Origin: Methanobacterium aggregans
GTDB taxonomy: Archaea; Methanobacteriota; Methanobacteria; Methanobacteriales; Methanobacteriaceae
Assembly: GCF_017874455.1 (NCBI RefSeq)
Contig: NZ_JAGGLN010000002.1
Span: 62,001 to 126,000, forward strand
Length of the DNA stretch: 64,000 bases
Reading direction: 5' to 3'
Shown in pieces: positions 46,046-54,868 of this stretch (position 1 is the stretch's first letter; every line of letters starts with the position of its first letter). The position numbers were made by a program, and so were the translations under genes. The notes below the pieces were generated by a model, which was not told the DNA's origin, did no database searches, and was given only the letters and a program-made list of their open reading frames with translations.

Positions 46046-47180
46046 AAAATCCCTCGTAGAATTCTTCTGCCATCTCTTCAGCACGTTTCATATCACCTTC
46101 AGACATTTCTTTCATGAGGTTCACTGCAAATTCAGATATTTTTTCGTCCTGAAAATCTTTAAGACGTTCTGCAAGCATCTTTTTAATATCAAGGGCATCC
46201 TTTCCCATTTCAAGGAGAGTTCCATCACCTGAAAGTATGTCTGGCCTGTAATTAGGCCTTAATGATAGGCAGATATCTGAAAAGGTGTTGTTGAGTTTTT
46301 CATAGAGTTCTGACCGGCTGAAGTTTCCCCCCTCCACTGTTAACTGGAGTAGCGGTTTTTTCTGGAGAGTGGTTATGTGTTCTGTTATCTTGGATATTTT
46401 CTCTTCAAGCTCATGGAACCTTATGCTTTCCTTGATAAATTCCCTTGGAAGTTCAAGGTCTATTCTCTCAATTTCTGGAATGTCTCCACCCATATCAACA
46501 AGGTAAAAACCTTTACCATTCTTTTTGTAGCCTTCAACCTCATTTGAACGCCATATTTCAGTGGAACCCGGATACACGAGTTTTCCCTCTCCAAAGTCGT
46601 CGATGATCCTTTCATGTATATGGCCAAATGCACAGTAATTGAAACTTTTGGGCACATCACCAATTTTTATTTCATATTCGTAGGGTATGTAACGGTCAAT
46701 ACCCTGATGAAGTACAAGTATTCGTTTTTTATGTCCAAGAGATGCCCTTTCAATATCTTGAAGTCTTTCTTTCAGATTTTTAGAAGTGTAACGGGATGCG
46801 TAGGGCGTTCCGCCAATAAAAATATCCCCTTCCATATAAAATGGCTTTTTTGGACTTATGAGTTTCAAACCAAAGTCCCTGTATAAAACCTGGGGAGGTA
46901 TGGCATTTTTTCGCATGACGATGTCATGGTTTCCTGCTATTGCATAGAATGGAATTTTTTCATCCTTGAATCGGATAACTGCATTTTGAACAGTTAGAAG
47001 AGCCTTTGTTGGGGGTCTGGAGTACTCAAAGAGGTCGCCGGAATGTACTGCAAAGTCCGGTCTTTCCCTTATCACCTCATCAACTGCCTGGTTGAAAACC
47101 TCAAAAAAGTCGTTTTCCCTCTCTAAAAGTCCGTACTGTCTGTATCCCAGGTGTGTGTCGGACATGTGAACGAACTGCAT
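46035..47180 (-). CDS. mre11: DNA double-strand break repair nuclease Mre11
   Basis: A 381-residue manganese-dependent nuclease. The phosphoesterase motifs are MSDTHLG (residues 6-12), HSGDLFE, AGNHD and, later, LHQGI and FGHIHE. The C-terminal region after about residue 290 is helical and should bind the base of the Rad50 coiled coil. Its ATG overlaps the herA stop by one base (TGATG) and its end overlaps rad50, so the complex is probably made in fixed proportion. Confidence 0.96.
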   Translation of the reverse strand: MQFVHMSDTHLGYRQYGLLERENDFFEVFNQAVDEVIRERPDFAVHSGDLFEYSRPPTKALLTVQNAVIRFKDEKIPFYAIAGNHDIVMRKNAIPPQVLYRDFGLKLISPKKPFYMEGDIFIGGTPYASRYTSKNLKERLQDIERASLGHKKRILVLHQGIDRYIPYEYEIKIGDVPKSFNYCAFGHIHERIIDDFGEGKLVYPGSTEIWRSNEVEGYKKNGKGFYLVDMGGDIPEIERIDLELPREFIKESIRFHELEEKISKITEHITTLQKKPLLQLTVEGGNFSRSELYEKLNNTFSDICLSLRPNYRPDILSGDGTLLEMGKDALDIKKMLAERLKDFQDEKISEFAVNLMKEMSEGDMKRAEEMAEEFYEGFYDN

Positions 47181-48724
47181 CAGTAATCTCCCCCAAGATC
47201 CTCATACTCTCGTTTCTGTTCTTCAAGAGTCTTTTTATCGTCTTCAATGGATTTGGACCATTCCTCAACTATGTTCAAGTCCCCTCCAGATACTTTGCCC
47301 TGAAATTCATCTACCTTGACGAGTGTGGGTATTTTGGTCATTAAACCAAGTACTATGGCTTCACCTATGTTCAGTGATGGAAGTTGAGCAATTAAATCAT
47401 CACTCAGGCTTTCACTTGCCCTTTGAACATGGTTCTGGTCTGTTGGTTCCACAAGGCGGAGAATTATCATGTTGTTGGCCTGTGAAAGTGCATCTGAATC
47501 CAGTGATTTTGGACTCTGACTTACCAGGCACAGTCCCACACCAAATTTACGTCCTTCCCTTGCTATTCTGCTTATCCATAGTTTTGATTCTGTGCTTCTA
47601 TTCTGTGGGGCGAGTATGTGTGCCTCTTCAAGTATGGAGAAGATTGGGAAAGCTATACCATTTCTGGTTCGCAAATATTCTTTCCTGCTTTTCAGAACGT
47701 TCCTCAGAACGTGGCTTACAATAACATCTGATGCAAACTCATCAACGGATCCCAGGTCTATTATGTTTGCCTTGCCCAGTTCCATGTTGTCTGTCACATC
47801 CCTGGCTTCAAGGCTCAGTATGTTACCGTACTTGTCCCTCATGTGCTGTAGCTTGTTTAAAACATCTGTTATGGACTTTCTATCAGCAGCATTGGTTGAG
47901 TTTCCAGATTTACCCTCTGAAGAATCAGCTTCTGCCTCTAAAATCCATGATTCAAGCTGGTTTTCTATTAAAGCTAAAAAATCATTTCCAGTTGTCAGGC
48001 CCTTTGCAAGGGTTTTCTGTGCACCCCTGTAAGCTTTTCTGAAGTACCTCTCCTGAACGTAGGCATTTGAAGGAATGTTTGAGAGTTTCTTTAGCTCCGC
48101 AAATGAGAGGTAGAGTGGGTTTATCTGGGGTTTTATCAGGTTAACCTTGTCCTTACCAAACTCCGTGTTAACATACTCTGAATGCATGTCGAAAATCAGA
48201 ACACTTCCATTTACCCCTAAAAGTCCATCAACAATAACTGATACTGTGTTAGATTTTCCTGCACCTGTCATTGCAAGTACTGCCAGGTGTCGTGTTACCA
48301 TCTTGTTTATGTCCACCTCAACTTCAACTTCTTCCTGTGTTATGAGGTTTCCAAGTTTTAAACCTGAATTTTCAACGTGAAATATTTTCTTTAAAACTTG
48401 TGGGTCTGCAACTTCAACTGCGGTACCTGGAGGTGCAGGAGTTCTTGGAATTTTAAGGTCATTTATATCTCCAAGTATCTTTACAGAGCCTTTTATGTAG
48501 TGGTCGTCTCCCTCTATTTCTTTTATCCTTTCGATGGTTTTTGGGTCGTATATATCGCCGTTTATTGATACACTTCCTCTTACAAGGGCTTCTATCATTC
48601 CCAGAACTTTTTTTCCATCGTATTCAAGTGAAACGTATTCCCCTACTCTGGGCATTTCCTTGGAGATGAAGCTCACCTGAGTTGGTGATGTTTCTCCAAC
48701 ACATCTCCCAATAACTTCATTCAT
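47180..48724 (-). CDS. herA: HerA bipolar DNA helicase/translocase
   Basis: A hexameric FtsK/HerA-type ATPase that drives end resection with NurA. The N-terminal beta-barrel (HAS domain, residues 1-115) is followed by Walker A AMTGAGKSNT (151-160) and Walker B-like VLIFDMHSEY; IFSILEEAHILAP carries the catalytic Glu, and LCLVSQSPKSLD and SRIAREGRKFGVG are typical. At 514 residues it has normal length. Its ATG overlaps the nurA stop by four bases (ATGA). Confidence 0.95.
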   Translation of the reverse strand: MNEVIGRCVGETSPTQVSFISKEMPRVGEYVSLEYDGKKVLGMIEALVRGSVSINGDIYDPKTIERIKEIEGDDHYIKGSVKILGDINDLKIPRTPAPPGTAVEVADPQVLKKIFHVENSGLKLGNLITQEEVEVEVDINKMVTRHLAVLAMTGAGKSNTVSVIVDGLLGVNGSVLIFDMHSEYVNTEFGKDKVNLIKPQINPLYLSFAELKKLSNIPSNAYVQERYFRKAYRGAQKTLAKGLTTGNDFLALIENQLESWILEAEADSSEGKSGNSTNAADRKSITDVLNKLQHMRDKYGNILSLEARDVTDNMELGKANIIDLGSVDEFASDVIVSHVLRNVLKSRKEYLRTRNGIAFPIFSILEEAHILAPQNRSTESKLWISRIAREGRKFGVGLCLVSQSPKSLDSDALSQANNMIILRLVEPTDQNHVQRASESLSDDLIAQLPSLNIGEAIVLGLMTKIPTLVKVDEFQGKVSGGDLNIVEEWSKSIEDDKKTLEEQKREYEDLGGDY

Positions 48725-49812
48725 AACATCTCTCTCCCACTCTTTTCTAAAAATCCAATAATATTTGAAAGTCTTTCAAGGTCAGATTTGCTGATAACAA
48801 CATCATTGTGGGCCTTTTTAAGAAGGTAAGGATATCCCTCAGCACTCCCTCCCTTCAAACCTTCGAGAATCTTGATTATTTCTTCTTCAGATGCTCTGTA
48901 GGGCAATTCAAATTTCAGGACATTTTTGAAGTCTTCAAGCCGTGCATAGAAGACTGTGAAGTTTAAACTTTTAAAGAATTCATCCATGATGGGAAAATCA
49001 CCCTTAACAGCCTTTTCAGGGCTCTGATAAAATGGCTGCACATCCAGATAACATGGATCTGTGTATCCCTGTTTTTTGCAGAATTCTTCAAATATGGCAA
49101 TATCAGGTATGTTTGATTTGAAATAATCTGTAGCTATGGATGTTTTTGATATTGCAACGATATTTTTCGTTTCTTTAAGAAGTTTACCTATGCTCATCAG
49201 TCTTTCAATGTTTTCTAGGTAGATCATGGCCTCGATCTTGATAGCTGGAAAATTCTTTTCAACAGATTCAAAAAGATCATATGATTCTATTTTAATTTCA
49301 TCCATATTTCTAAAGCTTTCTTCAAGTATTGGGACATAAAGGCCCCTTATTTCATCTTTTTGTTTTGTTTTGAGTTTATTTTCGACTGGAGACGACTTTA
49401 ATAGGTTTCCCCTGATTGAACCATCAAAAAGTGTTATATCAACATCGTATTCTCTAAAAGCCTTTAAGCTACTTTTAAATTCAAAAATTCCCATGTAATT
49501 ACCTAAAATACCCTCAATAGGATATTTGTAGGGAGGAATTACGTTTACATCAGAAACTCCGACTCTTTCAAGTCCATTTTTGTTAAATATCAAACACTCT
49601 GCATCAACTGCATATAAAAAAAATCCCATGAATCTCTTTTTATTGTAGCTACCATCACCTGCAGATACTGTGATTTCAGATTTTCCATCTTTAAAGGGAT
49701 GATCCCTCCATAGGTTATGTGGATCTATTTTTATAGAATCCATATCTCTTTTTAAGGTGTTGCTTATACCATCTTTCTTTTCAAGAGCTTTTTCATAGAG
49801 CGAATCAAGCAT
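48721..49812 (-). CDS. nurA: NurA 5'-3' nuclease
   Basis: The nuclease partner of HerA in end resection. This 363-residue protein carries the NurA metal motif in AGDGSYNKKRF near residue 52 and a second Asp in ITLFDGSIRG; the remaining acidic and basic residues near the C-terminus fit the RNase H-like fold. Sequence similarity within the family is low, and the operon position directly before herA is a large part of the support. It is the first gene of the operon; its ATG is followed by a normal start without a strong binding site in view. Confidence 0.9.
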   Translation of the reverse strand: MLDSLYEKALEKKDGISNTLKRDMDSIKIDPHNLWRDHPFKDGKSEITVSAGDGSYNKKRFMGFFLYAVDAECLIFNKNGLERVGVSDVNVIPPYKYPIEGILGNYMGIFEFKSSLKAFREYDVDITLFDGSIRGNLLKSSPVENKLKTKQKDEIRGLYVPILEESFRNMDEIKIESYDLFESVEKNFPAIKIEAMIYLENIERLMSIGKLLKETKNIVAISKTSIATDYFKSNIPDIAIFEEFCKKQGYTDPCYLDVQPFYQSPEKAVKGDFPIMDEFFKSLNFTVFYARLEDFKNVLKFELPYRASEEEIIKILEGLKGGSAEGYPYLLKKAHNDVVISKSDLERLSNIIGFLEKSGREML

Positions 49813-50117
49813 GTAATCCTTCCAATTATTTTAACCATTAATTTGGAATTTTTAAGTCGAATTGAATGTTTTAAGGCAATTATTCAGAATATCATTTCTT
49901 ACATCACTATATTAAACTACTCCATTTAAAAAAATATCCCCTTTAAAATCATCTTAATGGAAAAATCCATTAGATGACTCATTGAATCTTAAATGAGGTT
50001 TTTAAAGGCATACTATCCCCATATGGATTATACTTGTAAATTGTGTTGTTTCCCTGAAATTTATATAATGTAAAACACAATCTAAAACATATGATCCACA
50101 TAACTAAAAAGGAAAAC
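49813..50117. promoter_or_regulatory. Divergent promoters of nurA operon and winged-helix gene
   Basis: 305 bp, AT-rich. TTATATAA at 50062-50069 is a clear TATA box for the plus-strand gene; transcription should begin near 50090-50093. The nurA promoter must lie toward the left side but no single TATA box is obvious there. Confidence 0.5.
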
Positions 50118-50552
50118 ATGGTCTTGAACAAGGTAAAATATTTTCAGTCCGAATATGAAGAAGGTGTTCCTTATAATATCCTTAAGTTAGACCTTGAATT
50201 ATCTGAAATGGAACTTAAAGACATTTTAAAGATTTTAGAGGATAAAAAAGTAATATCTCGTCCTAACAACCACATAAAGATGTGTGCAGTTGATGAGATA
50301 AATGTACTTGAGTCCAAGGCAGAGGTTAAAAGGGAAGAGTTGGATGAAATGGAGGAGAAGGCCTTCAAGATAATCACTGAACTTGCAGGGAAAAATGGGT
50401 ATGTTTCAAGGCATTCACTTGAAGGTCACATGCTCTACGGTGAACTAAAACTCAACACCTTGAAGACCTACAACCTCATCATCTCCCTTGAGAACAAGGG
50501 ACTTATTAAAAGGGTTCAGCTTTCTGATGGGGAATACTACTCCTTGAATTGA
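50118..50552 (+). CDS. Winged-helix DNA-binding-like protein
   Basis: A 144-residue protein with two tandem helix-turn-helix-like regions: residues about 10-55 (VPYNILKLDLELSEMELKDILKI shortened here, then KKVISR) and about 75-140 (YVSRHSLEGHML, ENKGLIKRVQLSDGEYYSL), separated by a charged helix. AAAGG lies before ATG 50118. An in-frame ATG at 50091 lies right at the predicted transcription start and would make a leaderless mRNA with nine more residues. It is divergent from the nurA operon and may regulate it. Target unknown. Confidence 0.72.
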   Translation: MVLNKVKYFQSEYEEGVPYNILKLDLELSEMELKDILKILEDKKVISRPNNHIKMCAVDEINVLESKAEVKREELDEMEEKAFKIITELAGKNGYVSRHSLEGHMLYGELKLNTLKTYNLIISLENKGLIKRVQLSDGEYYSLN

Positions 50553-50633
50553 AGCTAAAACAAATGAAATAATTCATTATCTAAAAGATAATTTCCATCC
50601 CATGATGAATTTAATCTGTTTCCATTGAATTTT

Positions 50634-51161
50634 TCAGGTCCATGAGTATGGATTGAATTCAGAGGGAGGGATGTACATGACCTCTGCGTATCCTCGTTTT
50701 AGGAGTTCTTGGTTGATATTTATGTTGCCTGCGTAAACTACTGCAAGAACCCTACCGTACTTGTCGTGTTGTTTTTCATCATCTATGTTCAGGTAAACAG
50801 TTTTTCCAAGACACATACTCTTCACGTAGTCCTTTGCTTCCTGATATCCTGATTCTCCACGCTCTGGAGTGTTGACTCCGACGAAACGTATTCTCCCAAC
50901 ACCCTCAACATCCAGTGTATCACCATCAACAACATATGGACAGTAGCCGCTGACTTCATAATGTTCAGAAGTTTTAAGAGTGTTACTTGAAGAATTCTGG
51001 ATTGCAGAATCATTTTCCATTGTCTGGTTCACTGTGCCGGAATCCTGATTTGAATAATTGAAATCTGAATCTGAAGTGACACATCCTGACACTGCGACTA
51101 CTATACAAATTATAACTATGCAAATGATTGGAGATATGCAAGACATGCTTTTAAATTTCAA
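50634..51161 (-). CDS. Lipoprotein thermonuclease (staphylococcal nuclease fold)
   Basis: A surface-attached nuclease of 175 residues. The N-terminus is a membrane helix followed by VAVSGC with Cys27 as the likely lipid anchor, then an Asn/Ser-rich linker (30-64). The SNase domain shows VDGDTL (78-83), IRFVGVNTPE (Arg92, Glu100) and KYGRVLAVVY with the second Arg. Asp40 of the classical enzyme is replaced by Asn in VNTPE, as in many homologues. The domain stops just after NPYSW, so the last helix is missing or very short. The start is TTG 51161 with AAGGA upstream; ATG 51146 is an alternative. Confidence 0.85.
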   Translation of the reverse strand: MKFKSMSCISPIICIVIICIVVAVSGCVTSDSDFNYSNQDSGTVNQTMENDSAIQNSSSNTLKTSEHYEVSGYCPYVVDGDTLDVEGVGRIRFVGVNTPERGESGYQEAKDYVKSMCLGKTVYLNIDDEKQHDKYGRVLAVVYAGNININQELLKRGYAEVMYIPPSEFNPYSWT

Positions 51162-51362
51162 TTTTGATTCCTTCTTAAAATAAAATTTCTAAAATTTAAT
51201 GTTCTAAAATTTAAGGTTAAGCATTTTTAATAAGATTTTATCGGATCATACTATAAAAAACTGTTCCTAAAACCTAAAACAGGATATGGATCATTTTCAG
51301 AGGAAAAATCTGAAAACTAAAAAAAAATAGAGATTTAAAACCTATCCTGCTTCAAATAGGTT

Positions 51363-52013
51363 TTAAGCTGGTGTTAAATATTTTGGATTGTCCACCTTTT
51401 TCTCTTTACCACAGACTGCACAATAGTCAGCCCCACATTTAGAACAAGTCCATTCGCCTTCTGCTGTCGCCTTCGGGTTGTATGTGAGAGTACCATCCTG
51501 GTGACAATACGGGCAGTAATTTTTAAACTCGGCTGTGTGGTAGTTGTAGTCTCCTTTAGCACCGCAGGAACATCTTGCAGTTGCTTTAACCGTTGCTGAT
51601 GTTGTTTTTACATCAGTTGCACCGTAATTTTTTGTAGTTTTTGTAGTTTTTGTCTTTGTAGCTGCCTTTACTGTTTTGTAGTAAACCTTCTTGTAGGTAA
51701 CAACCTTCTTGTACTTGTAGTACTTTTTGTACTTGTAGTACCTTTTATGGTGTTTGTAGTAGGTTACTTTCTTGTAGTAGGCCACCTTCTTGTAGGTGAT
51801 AACTTTTTTGTAGTAGTAAGAAGCTGCGCTGGTTTCTGCAAAATTTCCAATGGATGCGATTGAATTGAGACTAACCTTATCTTGTACAGTTAACGTACCT
51901 TGGCTTTGATCTATGGTTCCCATTGATCCTGGGACAATGCATATAGCAAAGGCTAATGCACATAGAACTACACCAACATGTAGTCGCCTAATTAATACCG
52001 CCTCCATGCTCAA
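51363..52013 (-). CDS. Secreted Tyr/Lys-rich repeat protein with zinc ribbons
   Basis: I know no function for this 216-residue protein. An N-terminal hydrophobic signal (VGVVLCALAFAICIVPG) is followed at residues 66-120 by a repeat of YYKKV, TYKKV and YKYKK units, then a Thr/Lys-rich linker. The C-terminal 70 residues contain four CxxC pairs (CSCG, CPYC, CSKC, CAVC), enough for two zinc ribbons. The start is unsettled: TTG 52013 or ATG 52007 lack a binding site, while a perfect GGAGG lies eight bases before an ATT at 51989 that would give a compact signal beginning M-R-R-L. The positive, aromatic repeat suggests binding to the cell wall. Confidence 0.72.
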   Translation of the reverse strand: MSMEAVLIRRLHVGVVLCALAFAICIVPGSMGTIDQSQGTLTVQDKVSLNSIASIGNFAETSAASYYYKKVITYKKVAYYKKVTYYKHHKRYYKYKKYYKYKKVVTYKKVYYKTVKAATKTKTTKTTKNYGATDVKTTSATVKATARCSCGAKGDYNYHTAEFKNYCPYCHQDGTLTYNPKATAEGEWTCSKCGADYCAVCGKEKKVDNPKYLTPA

Positions 52014-52515
52014 GATTTATTGAAAACATTTCCCAAGCTTTTTTGGACTGCTAAATGATCACTTACACATAACATATAAAACTTTTGATTTAATTTTCGA
52101 AAAACAGACCGTATATGGCCATTTTTTAGATTTAAAAGGGTTTAAGAAGGGATTGAAATTAATGATCATGAATCTTTCTCTTTAATTTGTATTTTCGCCA
52201 AAGAAACTCACTAATAACTCTATTTTCAAAAAGAATTACTTATTAAACATCTTTGTTTAAGTGTTCAGAAGTTTTTTAATACAATGAACATGTTCCAATA
52301 ACACTGAACTTGAAAGGCAGATTATAAAAGAGTTTATCTTAAAAAAACAGATCAAAAAGGGCGGAAAAAGTATTCAAAGCATTTATACTAAGTTTTAATG
52401 ATTTGAGAAGTTGTGGTAGGTTATGTGGTTCTAGCACCTAAACACCCACGTCCAACCCCTGTAGGATAATTTATAATAAAAGATACCCAAATAAACTCAA
52501 GGAGATGTAAAAAGA
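52014..52515. promoter_or_regulatory. Intergenic region with galE promoter and a GC-rich island
   Basis: Just before galE, AATTTATAATAAAAG (about 52469-52483) is a TATA element and AAGGAGATG the ribosome binding site, giving a short leader. An island richer in G and C at about 52408-52466 follows another TATA-like ATTTATACTAAG near 52380, and may mark an RNA. The rest is AT-rich and empty. Confidence 0.45.
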
Positions 52516-53481
52516 ATGATTCTCATAGTAGGCGGCGCAGGGTATATAGGTTCACACATTAACAAAGAACTTAACAAAAGAGGATATGAAACTGTTGTTT
52601 TTGATAATTTAAGCTATGGACATGAAGATTTTGTTAAATGGGGAGTGCTTGAAAGGGGAGACCTTGGAAACATTGACGATATAAGGGCAGTATTTCGTAA
52701 GTATTCCATAGAAGCTGTTATGCACTTTGCAGCCTTCACATACGTTGGGGAATCAGTTGAAGACCCGCAGAAATACTATTTGAACAATTTACGTAACACC
52801 CTGAATCTGCTTCAGGTTATGCTTGAATTTGATGTGAAAAAATTCGTTTTCTCATCAACATGTGCAACCTACGGTAACCCCATTGAAATACCAATAACAG
52901 AGGAACATCCCCAGGATCCAATAAATCCCTATGGAAAGGGTAAATTTATGGTGGAGAAGGTTTTGGAGGATTACAGCCGTGCTTATGACTTACAGTACGC
53001 ATCTTTAAGGTACTTCAATGCTGCAGGGGCGGATCCTGATGGAGAAATTGGGGAATTTCATGAACCTGAAACCCATCTCATACCATTGATACTGGATGCT
53101 GCAGCAGGTAAAAGGGAAAACATCATGATATTCGGAACAGATTACGATACTCCTGATGGTACCTGTGTCAGGGATTACATACATGTAACTGACCTTGCAG
53201 ATGCACATATAAAGGCTCTTGAGTATCTGAAAAATGGGGGTGCCAGTGAATTCTTCAACCTTGGAAATGGAAACGGGTTTTCAGTCAGGGAAGTTATAGA
53301 AGTGAGCCGTGAAGTTACAGGTAAAAACATCAAAGCAGTTGAGGATGAGAGAAGACCTGGAGATCCACCAGTTCTTGTTGGAAGTTCAAAGAAGGCAAAG
53401 AAGATCTTAGGCTGGAAACCAGAGTATGCAGACCTCCATAAGATCGTTGAAACTGCATGGAAATGGCATCAAAAACTTTAA
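52516..53481 (+). CDS. galE: UDP-glucose 4-epimerase GalE
   Basis: Interconverts UDP-glucose and UDP-galactose (or the N-acetyl forms) for envelope sugars. The extended SDR protein of 321 residues has the NAD motif VGGAGYIGSH, MHFAAFTYVGESV, the catalytic Ser-Thr in FSSTCATYG, and the Tyr-Lys pair in NPYGKGK; LRYFNAAGAD and RDYIHVTDLADAH are typical of GalE. GGAG precedes the ATG. It faces galU, and the two together can make UDP-galactose from glucose 1-phosphate. Confidence 0.94.
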   Translation: MILIVGGAGYIGSHINKELNKRGYETVVFDNLSYGHEDFVKWGVLERGDLGNIDDIRAVFRKYSIEAVMHFAAFTYVGESVEDPQKYYLNNLRNTLNLLQVMLEFDVKKFVFSSTCATYGNPIEIPITEEHPQDPINPYGKGKFMVEKVLEDYSRAYDLQYASLRYFNAAGADPDGEIGEFHEPETHLIPLILDAAAGKRENIMIFGTDYDTPDGTCVRDYIHVTDLADAHIKALEYLKNGGASEFFNLGNGNGFSVREVIEVSREVTGKNIKAVEDERRPGDPPVLVGSSKKAKKILGWKPEYADLHKIVETAWKWHQKL

Positions 53482-53790
53482 ATGATTCATGCAAACAAAT
53501 TTAAACACTAATAATGCTTTTTTTTAAGTTTTAAATTTTGAAATATAATTTTTTTTATCTCCGTTGAAAGAGACTTATCTTAAAAAGATTTTACTCATTT
53601 TAAAAAAAGATACTGCTGAAGATTATTAAAAAATAGGGATAGTTTTATTCTAAAAATAATCTTTTAGATAGAAGCAACAATTTAATTAACCCCTAAAATT
53701 CTATGCATTAAAGATTTAAAGCTATGAATTAAAGCTTTAGAGAAAAATAAGATACTTAAAAGGATGGGCTTAAAAAGAGATTTGGGATAT
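53482..53790. other. Spacer between the convergent galE and galU genes
   Basis: 309 bp of AT-rich sequence between two converging genes, with T runs on both strands that can end both transcripts. No gene seen. Confidence 0.55.
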
Positions 53791-54639
53791 TCAACCCTTG
53801 ATGATCTCCTTGAGGTACCTCATCATGTCGTCCCTTACCTCTTCATTTTCCAGGGCCATTTCAATGGAACTTTTGAGCCATTCCACTGTGTTTCCAATGT
53901 CGTAAATCTTTCCATCAAAGACATAACCATAAATGCTTTCAAGGGATCTCATGGCATCTGTAAGCTGTATCTCTCCACCCACTCCTGGAGAAACATTTTC
54001 AAGATGGTCGAAGATTTCAGGGGTTAGGATGTACCTGCCTGTGATTCCAAGATTCGATGGTGCCTCAGATAGTTTTGGTTTTTCAACCAGATCATCTATC
54101 TTGTAAAGAGAATCATTCACCTTTTCTCCCTTTATTATCCCATATCTTTCAATTTTTTCGTCTGGAAGTCTTTCTATTGCAATGGTTGATGATTCATACT
54201 TCTCAAATATGTCCATGAGCTGTTTTGTGCATGGGACATTTGAATGGGTTATTGTATCACCGAGAAGAACTGCAAATGGATCTCCATCTATATGTTTTTT
54301 TGCACAGAGTATTGCATCTCCAAGTCCCTTCTGCTGTTTCTGGCGAACGTAGTAAATATCGGCCATTTCTGAGATTGCTTCAATTTCCACCAGGTTGTCG
54401 ATCTTTCCACAGTTTTTAAGGAAGTACTCCAGTTCAAAAGATCTGTCGAAGTGATCCTCTATTGATCGTTTTCCCTTACCTGTTATTATAAGGATATCAT
54501 CAATTCCAGAGGCAACTGCCTCCTCAACAACGTACTGTATTGTTGGTTTGTTAAAAACTGGCAGCATTTCTTTTGGTTGTGCTTTTGTAGCTGGTAAAAA
54601 TCTTGTTCCAAGTCCTGCGGCAGGTATTATAGCTTTCAT
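53791..54639 (-). CDS. galU: UTP-glucose-1-phosphate uridylyltransferase GalU
   Basis: Makes UDP-glucose. The 282-residue protein starts KAIIPAAGLGTRFLPATKAQPKEMLP, cut here to its nucleotide-binding loop AAGLGTRFLP; further motifs are KPTIQYVVEEA, the Gln-rich RQKQQKGLGDAI, and FAVLLGDTI with the metal-binding Asp. These separate it from RfbA-type thymidylyltransferases, which begin with AGGSGTRL. It provides substrate for galE and other glycosyl donors in this sugar cluster. No RfbA is present in the window. Confidence 0.94.
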   Translation of the reverse strand: MKAIIPAAGLGTRFLPATKAQPKEMLPVFNKPTIQYVVEEAVASGIDDILIITGKGKRSIEDHFDRSFELEYFLKNCGKIDNLVEIEAISEMADIYYVRQKQQKGLGDAILCAKKHIDGDPFAVLLGDTITHSNVPCTKQLMDIFEKYESSTIAIERLPDEKIERYGIIKGEKVNDSLYKIDDLVEKPKLSEAPSNLGITGRYILTPEIFDHLENVSPGVGGEIQLTDAMRSLESIYGYVFDGKIYDIGNTVEWLKSSIEMALENEEVRDDMMRYLKEIIKG

Positions 54640-54868
54640 TTAGTCACCTAAAACTATCCATTTACTGGATTGTTTCCTTTAATAATCCATAGGTCATTAA
54701 TTATGATCCCTAATCATTCTGATACTTAATTTTGTTAAAAAATATTTAGAATGGTTACTAAGATATTTCTGGAGAACTATGCTAATGTAACAATTGAATT
54801 ATGTTCCCCTATAATCATTTCAACATGAATTCTTTATTTTTTGTATTTATTAAGGTTTTTATTCCAGA

